NCBI RefSeq assembly: GCF_001514205.1
Contig: NZ_KQ948765.1
Coordinates: 311,862-375,861 of the forward strand
Direction: 5' to 3'
From: Streptomyces griseoruber
GTDB taxonomy: Bacteria > Actinomycetota > Actinomycetes > Streptomycetales > Streptomycetaceae
Length of the DNA stretch: 64,000 nucleotides
Numbering within the stretch: position 1 is the first letter of the stretch; each line of letters starts with the position of its first letter. The notes beneath the pieces are model-generated. The model did no database searches. It saw nothing but the letters and a program-made list of their open reading frames with translations, and was not told where the DNA came from. The position numbers and the translations under genes were made by a program. Positions 16,179 through 24,220 of this stretch are shown here, one piece after another.

Positions 16179-17597
16179 TCAGTTGTCCCGGAACGCCTCC
16201 AGCAGGCGCAGCCAGACCTCACTGAGGGTCGGGTAGGACGGGACCGCGTGCCACAGGCGGGAGACGGGGACGCGGCCGGCGACGGCGATCGTGGCGGAGT
16301 GGATCAGTTCGCCGACGCCCGCGCCGACGAAGGTGACCCCGCGCAGGATCTCCTCCTCCAGGTCGACGACCATCCGGGCGCGGCCTTTGTAGCCCTCGCC
16401 GTACAGGCCCGCCCCGGACACCGAGGACATGTCGACGTCGACGGCGCGCACCCGGTACCCGGCCTGTTCGGCCTCGGCGAGCGAGAGGCCGACCGCGGCC
16501 GCCTCCGGGTCGGCGAAGACGACCTGGGGGACGGTCTCGTGGTCGGCCGTCGCGGCGTGCGCGCTCCACGGGTCGGCGCCGTCCAGAAGGGTGCCGGCGG
16601 CGCGCGCGGCGATCGCGGCGCCCGCGATCCGGGCCTGGTACTTGCCCTGGTGGGTGAGCAGGGCGCGGTGGTTGACGTCGCCGGTCGCGTACAGCCAGTC
16701 GGTGCCGGTGACGCGCAGGCTGTCGTCGACGGTGAGCCAGGAGCCGGGTTCCAGGCCGATGGTGTCGAGGCCGATGTCGTCGGTGCGCGGGGCGCGGCCG
16801 GTGGCGAAGAGGATCTCGTCGGCCTCGATCCGGTCGCCGGCGCCGGTGACGACCGTGACGGTGCCGTCCGCGCGGGTCACCGACTCCACCGACGTCCCGG
16901 TCCGGACGTCCGCGCCGGCCTCGGTGAGCGCCTCGGCGACGAGTTCGCCGGCGAAGGGCTCCATGCGGTTCAGCAGGCCCTTGCCGCGCACCAGGACGGT
17001 GACCCGGGAGCCGAGGGCCTGGTAGGCGGTGGCCATCTCGGTGGCGACGACCCCGCCGCCGACCACGACGAGCCGGCCGGGCACGGTCTGGGAGCTGGTG
17101 GCCTCGCGGCTGGTCCAGGGCCGTACCTCGGCGAGGCCGGGCAGCGGCGGCAGGACGGCGCGGGTGCCGGTGGAGACGACCACGGCGTGCCGGGCGGTGA
17201 GCGTCCGGTCCCCGACGGTCACCGTGCGCGGGCCGGCCAGTCTGCCGTGGCCCCGGTACAGATCGGCGCCGATGCCGGCGAGCCAGTCGGCCTGGCCGTC
17301 GTCCGTCCAGTCGCCGGTGAACCAGTTGCGGCGGGCGAAGACAGCGTCCGCGTCCAGCGGGCCCTGGACGGCCTGGCGCAGGCCGGGCAGCCGGCGGGCG
17401 TCGGCCCGGGCGATGACCGGGCGCAGCAGGGCCTTGCTGGGCATGCAGGCCCAGTACGAGCACTCGCCGCCGATCAGCTCGCTCTCCACGACCGCGGTGG
17501 TGAGGCCGGCCGCGCGGGTGCGGTCGGCCACGTTCTCCCCCACGGGCCCGGCCCCGAGCACCACGACGTCGTAGGCGATGGTTTCCGATTCCGTCAT
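16179..17597 (-). CDS. FAD-dependent pyridine nucleotide-disulfide oxidoreductase
   Basis: A 472-residue enzyme of the dihydrolipoamide dehydrogenase/mercuric reductase family. FAD binding is shown by VVVLGAGPVGENVA (residues 11-24), the redox-active disulfide is C46-SYWA-C51, and VVVGGGVVATEMA is the NAD(P) site. In this family the catalytic His-Glu pair lies near the C terminus (the STPIVALWHA-like segment reads VSRLWHAVPSYPTLSE), with His present. The disulfide substrate is unknown. It is divergent from a thioredoxin gene, so it may serve in thiol redox chemistry. Confidence 0.88.
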   Translation of the reverse strand: MTESETIAYDVVVLGAGPVGENVADRTRAAGLTTAVVESELIGGECSYWACMPSKALLRPVIARADARRLPGLRQAVQGPLDADAVFARRNWFTGDWTDDGQADWLAGIGADLYRGHGRLAGPRTVTVGDRTLTARHAVVVSTGTRAVLPPLPGLAEVRPWTSREATSSQTVPGRLVVVGGGVVATEMATAYQALGSRVTVLVRGKGLLNRMEPFAGELVAEALTEAGADVRTGTSVESVTRADGTVTVVTGAGDRIEADEILFATGRAPRTDDIGLDTIGLEPGSWLTVDDSLRVTGTDWLYATGDVNHRALLTHQGKYQARIAGAAIAARAAGTLLDGADPWSAHAATADHETVPQVVFADPEAAAVGLSLAEAEQAGYRVRAVDVDMSSVSGAGLYGEGYKGRARMVVDLEEEILRGVTFVGAGVGELIHSATIAVAGRVPVSRLWHAVPSYPTLSEVWLRLLEAFRDN

Positions 17598-17731
17598 GGG
17601 GTCAGTCTGGTGGGTGGTGTGCGCGGTGGCCACACGGGTAGGGGCGCGGAATACGCGATCGTCCGGCCGTGTTGTGCGGACGGTTTCACCCGACACCGGG
17701 AAGCCCCACACCAGGAAGAAGGTTTCAGGCC

Positions 17732-18112
17732 ATGAGCAGCACCGTGGAGCTCACCAAGGAGAACTTCGACCAGACGGTCACGGACAACGACTTCGTCCTG
17801 ATCGACTTCTGGGCGGCCTGGTGCGGCCCGTGCCGTCAGTTCGCGCCGGTGTACGAGAAGGCCGCGCAGGACAACCCGGACCTGGTGTTCGGCAAGGTGG
17901 ACACCGAGGCGCAGCCGGAGCTGGCCGCGGCCTTCGGTATCCAGTCGATCCCCACACTGATGATCGTCCGTGACCGGGTCGCCGTGTTCGCCCAGCCGGG
18001 CGCGCTGCCCGAGGCCGCCCTCGCGGACGTGATCGGGCAGGCGCGCAAGCTCGACATGGACGAGGTCCGCAAGTCGGTGGCGGAGCAGCAGGCGGCCAAG
18101 GCCGACCAGTAG
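17732..18112 (+). CDS. trxA: thioredoxin
   Basis: A 126-residue thioredoxin with the canonical active site W30-C31-G-P-C34 and the cis-Pro loop SIPTLMIV. The C terminus is about 15 residues longer than E. coli TrxA and charged. It donates electrons to disulfide substrates in the cytoplasm. Start is ATG 17732, preceded by AAGAAGG. It is divergent from a flavin disulfide oxidoreductase gene (start 17597) and convergent with an aldehyde dehydrogenase gene. Confidence 0.92.
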   Translation: MSSTVELTKENFDQTVTDNDFVLIDFWAAWCGPCRQFAPVYEKAAQDNPDLVFGKVDTEAQPELAAAFGIQSIPTLMIVRDRVAVFAQPGALPEAALADVIGQARKLDMDEVRKSVAEQQAAKADQ

Positions 18113-18115
18113 GCC

Positions 18116-19561
18116 TCAGAACGGGTAGGGCGCCACGTCGCCGCGCACCGTCGTCCAGCGCAGGTCGGTGAAGGCCTCCACGTTGGCCTCGCCGCCGAAG
18201 CGGGCGCCGGTGCCGGAGGCGGCGACACCTCCGAAGGGGGCCACGGCCTCGTCGTTCACCGTCTGGTCGTTGATGTGGACGATGCCGGTGGGGATGCGTT
18301 CGGCGAGGTCCAGGCCACGGGCGGCGTCACGGGTGACGATGCCCAGGGAGAGGCCGTAGGCGCTGTGGGCGGCGAGCGCGGCGGCCTCGTCGGGGGTGGT
18401 GAAGGAGCGGACGGGGGCAACGGGGCCGAAGACCTCCTCCGCGTAGGCGGGGGTCGTCTCGTCGACGCCGGCGAGGACGGTCGGCCGGTAGAAGAGGTCC
18501 TCGTGGGTGCCGCCCGCGGCGAGTTTCGCACCGGCGGCCGTGCTGGCCTCCACCAGGCCGTGCACCTTGGTGAGCTGGCCCCGGTCGATGAGCGGACCGA
18601 GGTGGACCTGGGCGCGGTGCGGGTCGCCGACGGCCAGGGACTCGGCCTTGGCGGCGAGCCGTTCGACGTACTCCTCGTAGAGCGAGGCGTGGACCAGGTG
18701 ACGGCCGGTGGTCATGCAGATCTGGCCCTGGTGGAAGAACGAGCCCCAGGCGGCGGTGGAGATCACCGCGTCGAGGTCGGCGTCCTCCAGCACGATCAGG
18801 GCGGAGTTCCCGCCGAGTTCCAGATGGGCGCGCTTGAGGTGGCGTCCGGCGGCCTCGCCGACCGCGCGGCCCGCGGCGGTGGAGCCGGTGAAGGAGATGA
18901 CCGGCACGCGCGGGTCGGCGACCAGGGCGGCGCCCGTCTCGGCGCCGCCGGGCAGCACCTGGAGGAGGCCCGCCGGAAGGCCCGCCTCGGCGAAGACGGC
19001 GGCCAGCGAGAGCCCACCGCAGACCGCCGTGCGCGGGTCGGGCTTGAGGACGACCCCGTTGCCGAGCGCGAGGGCGGGCGCGACGGAGCGGATGGAGAGG
19101 ATCAGCGGGGCGTTGAACGGGGAGATCACGCCGACCACGCCGACCGGGATCCGCCGGGTGTACGACAGCCTGGGCGCCTCGCTGGGCAGCACCTGGCCGG
19201 CCGGACGGGAGGCGAGGGCGGCGGCCTCGTAGCACTCCTGGGCGGCGACGTGCAGTTCGAAGTCGGCCTTGCCCGGGATGGAGCCGGACTCGCGGACGAG
19301 CCAGTCGCGCAGCTCGTCGGCGTGCGCGGCGAACAGGTCGCCGGCCCTGCGCAGCACCCCGGCGCGGACGAAGTGCGGGAGGCGGGCCCATTCGCCCTGG
19401 GCGGCGCGGGCGGCCTCGGCGGCCGGGGCCACGTCGGCGGCGGAGGCCAGCACGACGGTGCCGAGCGGGTCACCGGTGGCGGGCTCGGTGACGGTGTGCC
19501 GCGGGCCCGTCAGGGCGCGGGACTGCGAACTCTGCCAGGTCTGGGGGTCGAGCAGCGGCAT
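18116..19561 (-). CDS. aldehyde dehydrogenase, benzaldehyde/vanillin dehydrogenase-like
   Basis: A 481-residue NAD(P)-dependent aldehyde dehydrogenase. The catalytic residues are present: Asn150 in SPFN, Lys173 in VLKPD, Glu248 in LELGG, and nucleophile Cys282 in GQICMTT. The GQICMTTGRH motif and overall alignment favour aromatic-aldehyde enzymes (vanillin or benzaldehyde dehydrogenase), though this is an inference. Start is ATG 19561. The LacI regulator gene lies upstream on the same strand with a 109-bp gap, so it may be co-regulated. Confidence 0.88.
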   Translation of the reverse strand: MPLLDPQTWQSSQSRALTGPRHTVTEPATGDPLGTVVLASAADVAPAAEAARAAQGEWARLPHFVRAGVLRRAGDLFAAHADELRDWLVRESGSIPGKADFELHVAAQECYEAAALASRPAGQVLPSEAPRLSYTRRIPVGVVGVISPFNAPLILSIRSVAPALALGNGVVLKPDPRTAVCGGLSLAAVFAEAGLPAGLLQVLPGGAETGAALVADPRVPVISFTGSTAAGRAVGEAAGRHLKRAHLELGGNSALIVLEDADLDAVISTAAWGSFFHQGQICMTTGRHLVHASLYEEYVERLAAKAESLAVGDPHRAQVHLGPLIDRGQLTKVHGLVEASTAAGAKLAAGGTHEDLFYRPTVLAGVDETTPAYAEEVFGPVAPVRSFTTPDEAAALAAHSAYGLSLGIVTRDAARGLDLAERIPTGIVHINDQTVNDEAVAPFGGVAASGTGARFGGEANVEAFTDLRWTTVRGDVAPYPF

Positions 19562-19670
19562 GGATGGCTCTCCGATCGGTGACCCGCGGGACGCACTGCT
19601 CAGGGGGCGCACACGTCCCATCTAGTTGAGCATTTAACAGCCAGTTCCGCTCGGGCGCACCCTCCACGGA

Positions 19671-20720
19671 TCAACTGGACTCGCGGTGCACCACAGTTGC
19701 GCCGGACAGGGGGTGCGACTCGGGCTCCGCGCCGGGGTTGCGCACCGCCCGGTCGACCAGTGCCGCGAGTTCGCTGCCGGAGGGCAGCGCGATGCGCACG
19801 GTGCTCAGCGTAGGCCGCAGCAGCCGGCCCAGCATCAGGTCGTCGGCGCCGATGACGGCCGTGTCCTCGGGGATCCGCACCCCCGCGTCCGTCAGGGCCC
19901 GCATCAGCAGCATCGCGTACTCGTCGTTGTAGGCGAACACGGCGTCCAGGCCCAGGTCGGCCCAGCGGGCGGCGAGGGCGGCGGCGGACTTCTGGGTGTA
20001 GGCGAGGCGCAGTTCGACGACGGTGGCGTCGGTGCCGCGCAGGGCCTCGCGGGCGCCGGTCAGCCGGGGCCCGGAGAAGATCTCCATGCCGGGCTCCTCG
20101 GGCACGACGACGCCGATCCGCCGTCTGCCCCGCGCGTGCAGATGCTCGGCGGCGCTCTGGCCGACGCGGGCATGGTCCAGGAGCAGCGCGTGGGCGCCCT
20201 CGACGGGCACGGGACTCAGGGTGACCACGGCCCGCGCACCGGACCGTTTGAGGACGGCGACGCCCTCCGGACCGATGCCGGGGGTGGGCACGAGCACGGC
20301 GACCGGCCGCAGTTCGGCCCAGGCCCGGGCCGCGTCGTCGCCGCGCAGTCCGGAGGTGCCGTACTGGACGACGGTGTAGTCGAGGCGGCTGAGGGCGCCC
20401 TGGAAGTCGTGCACGAACTGGCTGTAGAGGGGGCCGGCCGGGACGGGCAGGGTGGGCATCAGGACGACCCGGCTGTGTCCGGCGCGCAGGCTGCGGGCGG
20501 CCGCGTGCGGCACGTACCCCAGTTCCCTCGCGGCCTCGTGGACCCGGCGGCGGGTGGGCTCACTGATGCGTACGGCGCTGGTGTTGTTCAGCACGTAGGA
20601 GACGGTCGCGCGCGAGACTCCGGCCAGACGGGCCACGTCGGCGCTCGTGGGCACGGGGCGCGGCGCCGGCGGCTTCGTCGGCGCGGGCGTGTTGGGTATC
20701 TGCACCATGACGTACGGCAT
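19671..20720 (-). CDS. LacI family transcriptional regulator
   Basis: A LacI-type repressor of about 349 residues. The N-terminal DNA-binding domain reads PTSADVARLAGVSRATVSYVLNN with the hinge helix following, and the rest is a periplasmic-binding-protein-like sensor that usually binds a sugar or related compound. Start is uncertain: ATG 20720 and ATG 20708 both lack a clear ribosome site. A perfect palindrome of LacI type lies 46 bp upstream, consistent with autoregulation. The aldehyde dehydrogenase gene downstream is a possible target. Confidence 0.82.
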   Translation of the reverse strand: MPYVMVQIPNTPAPTKPPAPRPVPTSADVARLAGVSRATVSYVLNNTSAVRISEPTRRRVHEAARELGYVPHAAARSLRAGHSRVVLMPTLPVPAGPLYSQFVHDFQGALSRLDYTVVQYGTSGLRGDDAARAWAELRPVAVLVPTPGIGPEGVAVLKRSGARAVVTLSPVPVEGAHALLLDHARVGQSAAEHLHARGRRRIGVVVPEEPGMEIFSGPRLTGAREALRGTDATVVELRLAYTQKSAAALAARWADLGLDAVFAYNDEYAMLLMRALTDAGVRIPEDTAVIGADDLMLGRLLRPTLSTVRIALPSGSELAALVDRAVRNPGAEPESHPLSGATVVHRESS

Positions 20721-20765
20721 CTTGGCAGAAGCTGTGGACGGGCTTTCGGGCGGGGGATGCCCCAT

Positions 20766-20782
20766 TTTGATGCAGCATCAAA
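20766..20782. promoter_or_regulatory. LacI-type palindrome
   Basis: Perfect 8-bp arms TTTGATGC and GCATCAAA flank a single A. Size and form match LacI-family operators, and the site lies just upstream of the LacI start, so autorepression is likely. Confidence 0.6.
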
Positions 20783-20819
20783 TAATTGCAGGGGCCATCG
20801 GTACGAGCCGCAGCCGACC

Positions 20820-20859
20820 GAACATGTTCATCACGAACTTGTTCGCAACGAACATGTTC
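20820..20859. promoter_or_regulatory. triple operator array before TetR gene
   Basis: Three 10-bp palindromes, GAACATGTTC at 20820, GAACTTGTTC at 20835 and GAACATGTTC at 20850, repeat with an exact 15-bp period. The last ends 14 bases before the TetR start, so this is probably the operator array for the TetR-monooxygenase operon. Three evenly spaced sites suggest cooperative binding. Confidence 0.72.
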
Positions 20860-20873
20860 GTTACGCTCGACGC

Positions 20874-21548
20874 GTGACAGCACGCCCCGACACCCCCCGC
20901 AGCCGCCGCGAACGGCCCGCCAAGCCCGCCCTGAGCAGGGAGGGCATCGTCGCCGCCGCGGTGGCGGTGCTGCGCGCCGAAGGCCTGGAGAAGGTGACCA
21001 TGCGGCGCCTGGCCCAGGAGCTCGACACCGGCCCGGCCTCGCTGTACGTGTACGTCCGCAACACCGCCGAACTGCACGCGGCGGTGCTGGACGAACTGCT
21101 GGGCACGGTCGGGCCGGCCACCGGGGAGGGGAGCTGGCGGGAGCGGCTGGAGCAGGTGCTCATGGCCTACGCCCGCATGCTCTTCGCGCACCCGAGCCTC
21201 GCCCGCTCGGCGCTCACCGCCCGGCCGAGCGGCCCGCACTATCTGCATCTGATCGAGACCCTGCTGGCCCTGCTCGCCGAGGGCGGGGTGCCGCCCGCAC
21301 AGGCCGCCTGGGGCGTCGACGTGCTGCTGCAACTGCCCACCGCGACGGCCGCCGAGCATGTCGACGAGGCGCCCGAGGAGGACTGGGACGCCCTGCGCCG
21401 CGCCGTGTCCGAGGCGTCGGCACACGATCGCCCGCACCTCGCCGCGCACGCCGGGCACCTGCTGTCGGGCGGCTCGCCCGAGGACCGGCTGTCGTGGGCG
21501 CTCCGGGTGCTGATCACCGGCATCGAGCGGACCGCCGTACCCGCGTGA
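20874..21548 (+). CDS. TetR family transcriptional regulator
   Basis: A 224-residue TetR regulator with the helix-turn-helix at about residues 25-65 (MRRLAQELDTGPASLYVYVRN). The C-terminal part resembles the TetR_C/AcrR ligand domains of drug-resistance regulators. Start is GTG 20874, just after three tandem palindromes. Sixteen bases separate its stop from the Tet(X)-like monooxygenase gene, so they form an operon, and the regulator probably senses a substrate of that enzyme. Confidence 0.85.
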   Translation: MTARPDTPRSRRERPAKPALSREGIVAAAVAVLRAEGLEKVTMRRLAQELDTGPASLYVYVRNTAELHAAVLDELLGTVGPATGEGSWRERLEQVLMAYARMLFAHPSLARSALTARPSGPHYLHLIETLLALLAEGGVPPAQAAWGVDVLLQLPTATAAEHVDEAPEEDWDALRRAVSEASAHDRPHLAAHAGHLLSGGSPEDRLSWALRVLITGIERTAVPA

Positions 21549-21564
21549 CCCCGAGGAGTTCACC

Positions 21565-22695
21565 ATGACCACCCACCACCCCGTCGCGGTCGTCGGCGCC
21601 GGCCTCGGCGGCCTCACCCTGGCCCGTGTCCTGCACGTGCACGGCGTCCGGGCGGCCGTCTTCGACCTGGACGCCTCCCCCGCCGCCCGCACCCAGGGCG
21701 GCATGCTCGACATCCACGACGACTCCGGCCAGGAGGCCCTGCGCGCCGCCGGTCTGCACGAGGCGTTCCGCTCGCTCACCCACCGGGGCGGCGAGGCCCT
21801 GCGCGTCCTCGACCAGGACGCGGTGGTGCGCATGGAGCAGACGGACGACGGCGGCGGCCGCCCCGAGATCGACCGCGGCGACCTGCGCGCCCTGCTGCTC
21901 GGCTCCCTGCCCGAGGGCGCGGTCCGCTGGGGCGCCAAGGTCACCGGCGCCCGCCCGCTGGGCGACGGCCGGCACGAGGTGACGCTCGCCGACGGGCGCA
22001 CCTTCACCACGGATCTGCTGGTCGGCGCCGACGGGGCCTGGTCGAGGATCCGCCCGCTGCTCTCCGACGCCCGGCCCGTCTACACCGGCGTCTCGTTCGT
22101 CGAGGCCGATCTCCGGGAGGCGGACGTACGGCATCCGGTCAGCGCCGGGGTCGTCGGCGGCGGCATGCTGTTCGCGCTCGGCGCCGGCCGCGGCTTCCTC
22201 GCGCACCGCGAGACCGACGGCGGCCTCCATGTGTACGCCGCGATCGAGGCCCCCGAGGACTGGCTCGACGGCATCGACTTCACCGACACCGAGGCGGCGC
22301 GGGAAGCGGTCCTGGAGCACTTCACGGACTGGGACGAGAGCCTGCGGGCGCTGGTCGCGGACGCCGACGGCCCCCTCGTGCCGCGCCGCATCCACGCCCT
22401 GCCGGCCGGGCACCGCTGGCAGCGCGTCCCGGGCGTCACCCTCCTCGGCGACGCCGCGCACCTGATGTCGCCGTTCGCGGGCGAGGGCGCCAACCTCGCC
22501 CTGCTCGACGGGGCCGAACTGGGCCTCGCGCTCGTGGCCCACCCCGGCGACACCGAGGCCGCGCTCACCGCCTACGAGGAGAAGCTGTTCCCGCGCAGCG
22601 AGCGCTCGGCCACCGAGTCGGCCCGCGGCGGTGTCCTGCTGTTCCGCGCGGACGCCCCGCAGGGCCTGGTCGAGGCGTTCGCCGCGTTCGGCTGA
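21565..22695 (+). CDS. FAD-dependent monooxygenase, Tet(X)-like
   Basis: A 376-residue class A flavin monooxygenase. It has the Rossmann motif GAGLGG (11-16), the DG motif GADGAWS (154-160), and GDAAHLMSPFAGEGANLAL (295-313), the form typical of Tet(X)-like enzymes. Tet(X) hydroxylates and inactivates tetracyclines; the tail C-terminal helix is shorter here, and I cannot show tetracycline as substrate. Start is ATG 21565 after GAGGAG. Cotranscription with TetR and its triple operator suggest ligand-induced detoxification. Confidence 0.82.
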   Translation: MTTHHPVAVVGAGLGGLTLARVLHVHGVRAAVFDLDASPAARTQGGMLDIHDDSGQEALRAAGLHEAFRSLTHRGGEALRVLDQDAVVRMEQTDDGGGRPEIDRGDLRALLLGSLPEGAVRWGAKVTGARPLGDGRHEVTLADGRTFTTDLLVGADGAWSRIRPLLSDARPVYTGVSFVEADLREADVRHPVSAGVVGGGMLFALGAGRGFLAHRETDGGLHVYAAIEAPEDWLDGIDFTDTEAAREAVLEHFTDWDESLRALVADADGPLVPRRIHALPAGHRWQRVPGVTLLGDAAHLMSPFAGEGANLALLDGAELGLALVAHPGDTEAALTAYEEKLFPRSERSATESARGGVLLFRADAPQGLVEAFAAFG

Positions 22696-22718
22696 GCCGC
22701 CACCGGAACGCGGCTCAG
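22692..22718. terminator. bidirectional terminator
   Basis: Perfect 9-bp arms, CTGAGCCGC and GCGGCTCAG, enclose a 9-base loop between two convergent genes. The left arm contains the monooxygenase stop and the right arm the TetR stop. Confidence 0.6.
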
Positions 22719-23368
22719 GCTGCCGTGATCCGGTCCACCAGATCGTTCCACCCGTTCTCCAGCCGGGCCATGGGCACCCCGCACTGCCGGGTCAGATGGT
22801 GGACCAGGACCGGGTTGAGGTAGCCCATCAGGGTGTGGGCCAGGAGTTCGTGGTCGGCATGGGGCAGTGTCTGGCGCAGCAGCAGCACCACATGGCTGTG
22901 CTGGACGCGACGGGCGGGCACCGCGTAGCGGCGGTCCGCGGCGGCCTCGGCCGCCAGTTGCAGGTCCAGTTCACCGGCGAGGCGGCGCAGCAGGGCGATA
23001 CCGAAGGCCCGCAGCCGCTCCACGGGCGGCGCGCCCGGTCCGAGCGGCGGGGGCCCGCCGAGGAACGCGGCCTGCATCTTCTGCTCCGCGTGGTCGAGCA
23101 GCGCCATCAGCAGACCGGTGCGGTCGCCGAAGCGCCGGAAGACCGTGCCCTTGCCCACGTTGGCGGCCGCGGCCACCGCCTCCATCGTCACCCCGGCCGC
23201 GCCGTGCTCGGCGATCAGCCGGGCGGCGGCGTCCAGCAGCCGCGCACGGTTGCGGGCCGCGTCCGCGCGCAGACACGGCTCGTCGCCGGCGGCCCCCAGC
23301 TGGATCAGTTGCTGGGGCTCTCCGATCTTCTCCTCGGGTTCCGGACAGGGCGGCAGAAGGCTGGACAT
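22715..23368 (-). CDS. TetR family transcriptional regulator
   Basis: A 217-residue TetR regulator. The DNA-binding domain lies about 40-85 (VTMEAVAAAANVGKGTVFRRFGDR). An N-terminal extension of about 30 residues, acidic and Pro-rich, precedes it. Start is ATG 23368. The divergent FMN reductase gene and the two matching palindromes between them mark the likely regulon; flavin-reductase inducers such as quinones or redox stress are plausible ligands. Confidence 0.85.
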   Translation of the reverse strand: MSSLLPPCPEPEEKIGEPQQLIQLGAAGDEPCLRADAARNRARLLDAAARLIAEHGAAGVTMEAVAAAANVGKGTVFRRFGDRTGLLMALLDHAEQKMQAAFLGGPPPLGPGAPPVERLRAFGIALLRRLAGELDLQLAAEAAADRRYAVPARRVQHSHVVLLLRQTLPHADHELLAHTLMGYLNPVLVHHLTRQCGVPMARLENGWNDLVDRITAA

Positions 23369-23397
23369 GAACTCAGCGTAAAGCACCGGAATGAAAC

Positions 23398-23446
23398 TGG
23401 ACCACGGTCCGTTTAGGGTGCTAGAACTTAAGCGGACCTAGGTCCG
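23398..23446. promoter_or_regulatory. paired palindromes between TetR and FMN reductase genes
   Basis: TGGACCACGGTCCG at 23398 and CGGACCTAGGTCCG at 23433 share the consensus yGGACCnnGGTCCG, and the second is a perfect palindrome. Their centres are 35 bp apart, between divergent starts at 23368 and 23484. This is a strong candidate for the TetR operator. Confidence 0.7.
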
Positions 23447-23483
23447 GATCGTAAACGCCATGTTTCAGCCCCTGGGAGTTCCC

Positions 23484-24044
23484 ATGTCTGTCCGCATCCT
23501 CGCGCTCGTCGGCAGCCTCCGCGCCGGTTCGACCAACCGCCAGCTCGCCGAGGCGGCCGTCAAGGTCGCTCCCGAGGGCGCCGAGGTCGAGCTCTTCGAG
23601 GGTCTGGCCGAGATCCCCTTCTACAACGAGGACCTCGACGTCGAGGGCAGCGTCCCGGCCGCCGCCGCCAAGCTGCGTGAGGCCGCCCAGGCCGCCGACG
23701 CGTTCCTGCTCTTCTCCCCCGAGTACAACGGCACGATCCCGGCCGTCCTGAAGAACGCCATCGACTGGCTGTCCCGCCCGTACGGCGCCGGCGCCTTCGG
23801 CGGCAAGCCCGTCGCCGTGGTCGGCACCGCGTTCGGCCAGTTCGGCGGCGTATGGGCGCAGGACGAGGCCCGCAAGGCCGTGGGCATCGCCGGCGGCAAG
23901 GTCCTCGAGGACGTCAAGCTCTCCATCCCGGGCTCGCTGACCCGCTTCGCCGAGACCCACCCGTCCGACGACGCCGAGGTCGCCGCCCAGCTGACCGAGG
24001 TCGTGGCCCGGCTGCACGGCACCGCGGGCGAGGTCGCCGCCTGA
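23484..24044 (+). CDS. NAD(P)H-dependent FMN reductase
   Basis: A 186-residue flavodoxin-fold reductase of the NADPH:FMN reductase family (azoreductase/chromate reductase-like). The phosphate-binding loop is GSLRAGSTNRQLAEA near residues 10-24, and FSPEYNGTIPAVLKNAIDWLSRP (residues about 76-98, one conserved block) is the flavin-binding signature. Its role is quinone, chromate or flavin reduction. ATG 23484 has GGGAG five bases upstream and is preferred to an ATG at 23460. It is the likely target of the divergent TetR. Confidence 0.88.
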   Translation: MSVRILALVGSLRAGSTNRQLAEAAVKVAPEGAEVELFEGLAEIPFYNEDLDVEGSVPAAAAKLREAAQAADAFLLFSPEYNGTIPAVLKNAIDWLSRPYGAGAFGGKPVAVVGTAFGQFGGVWAQDEARKAVGIAGGKVLEDVKLSIPGSLTRFAETHPSDDAEVAAQLTEVVARLHGTAGEVAA

Positions 24045-24081
24045 TCACGGGGACGAACCCCGGCGCAGGACACGCCACCAG

Positions 24082-24109
24082 GGGGCCGCGGCACGGTTGC
24101 CGCGGCCCC
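24082..24109. terminator. terminator hairpin
   Basis: Perfect 12-bp arms, GGGGCCGCGGCA and TGCCGCGGCCCC, enclose a CGGT loop, 37 bp after the FMN reductase stop. Confidence 0.8.
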
Positions 24110-24220
24110 TCGCCGTGTCCCCCGAGTTTCCGGTACGTCCGTGTTTCCGGTACGTCGCCACCGCGTCCAAAGTCGTTCAACCCGCAGACCGCCGCCCGTA
24201 CGGTCTGATAAGGCTGGAGG

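Noticed and set aside
18275..19582. Long plus-strand frame over the aldehyde dehydrogenase.
   Set aside because: It is the antisense of a gene with intact catalytic motifs and lacks any recognisable domain; such shadows are frequent at this G+C.
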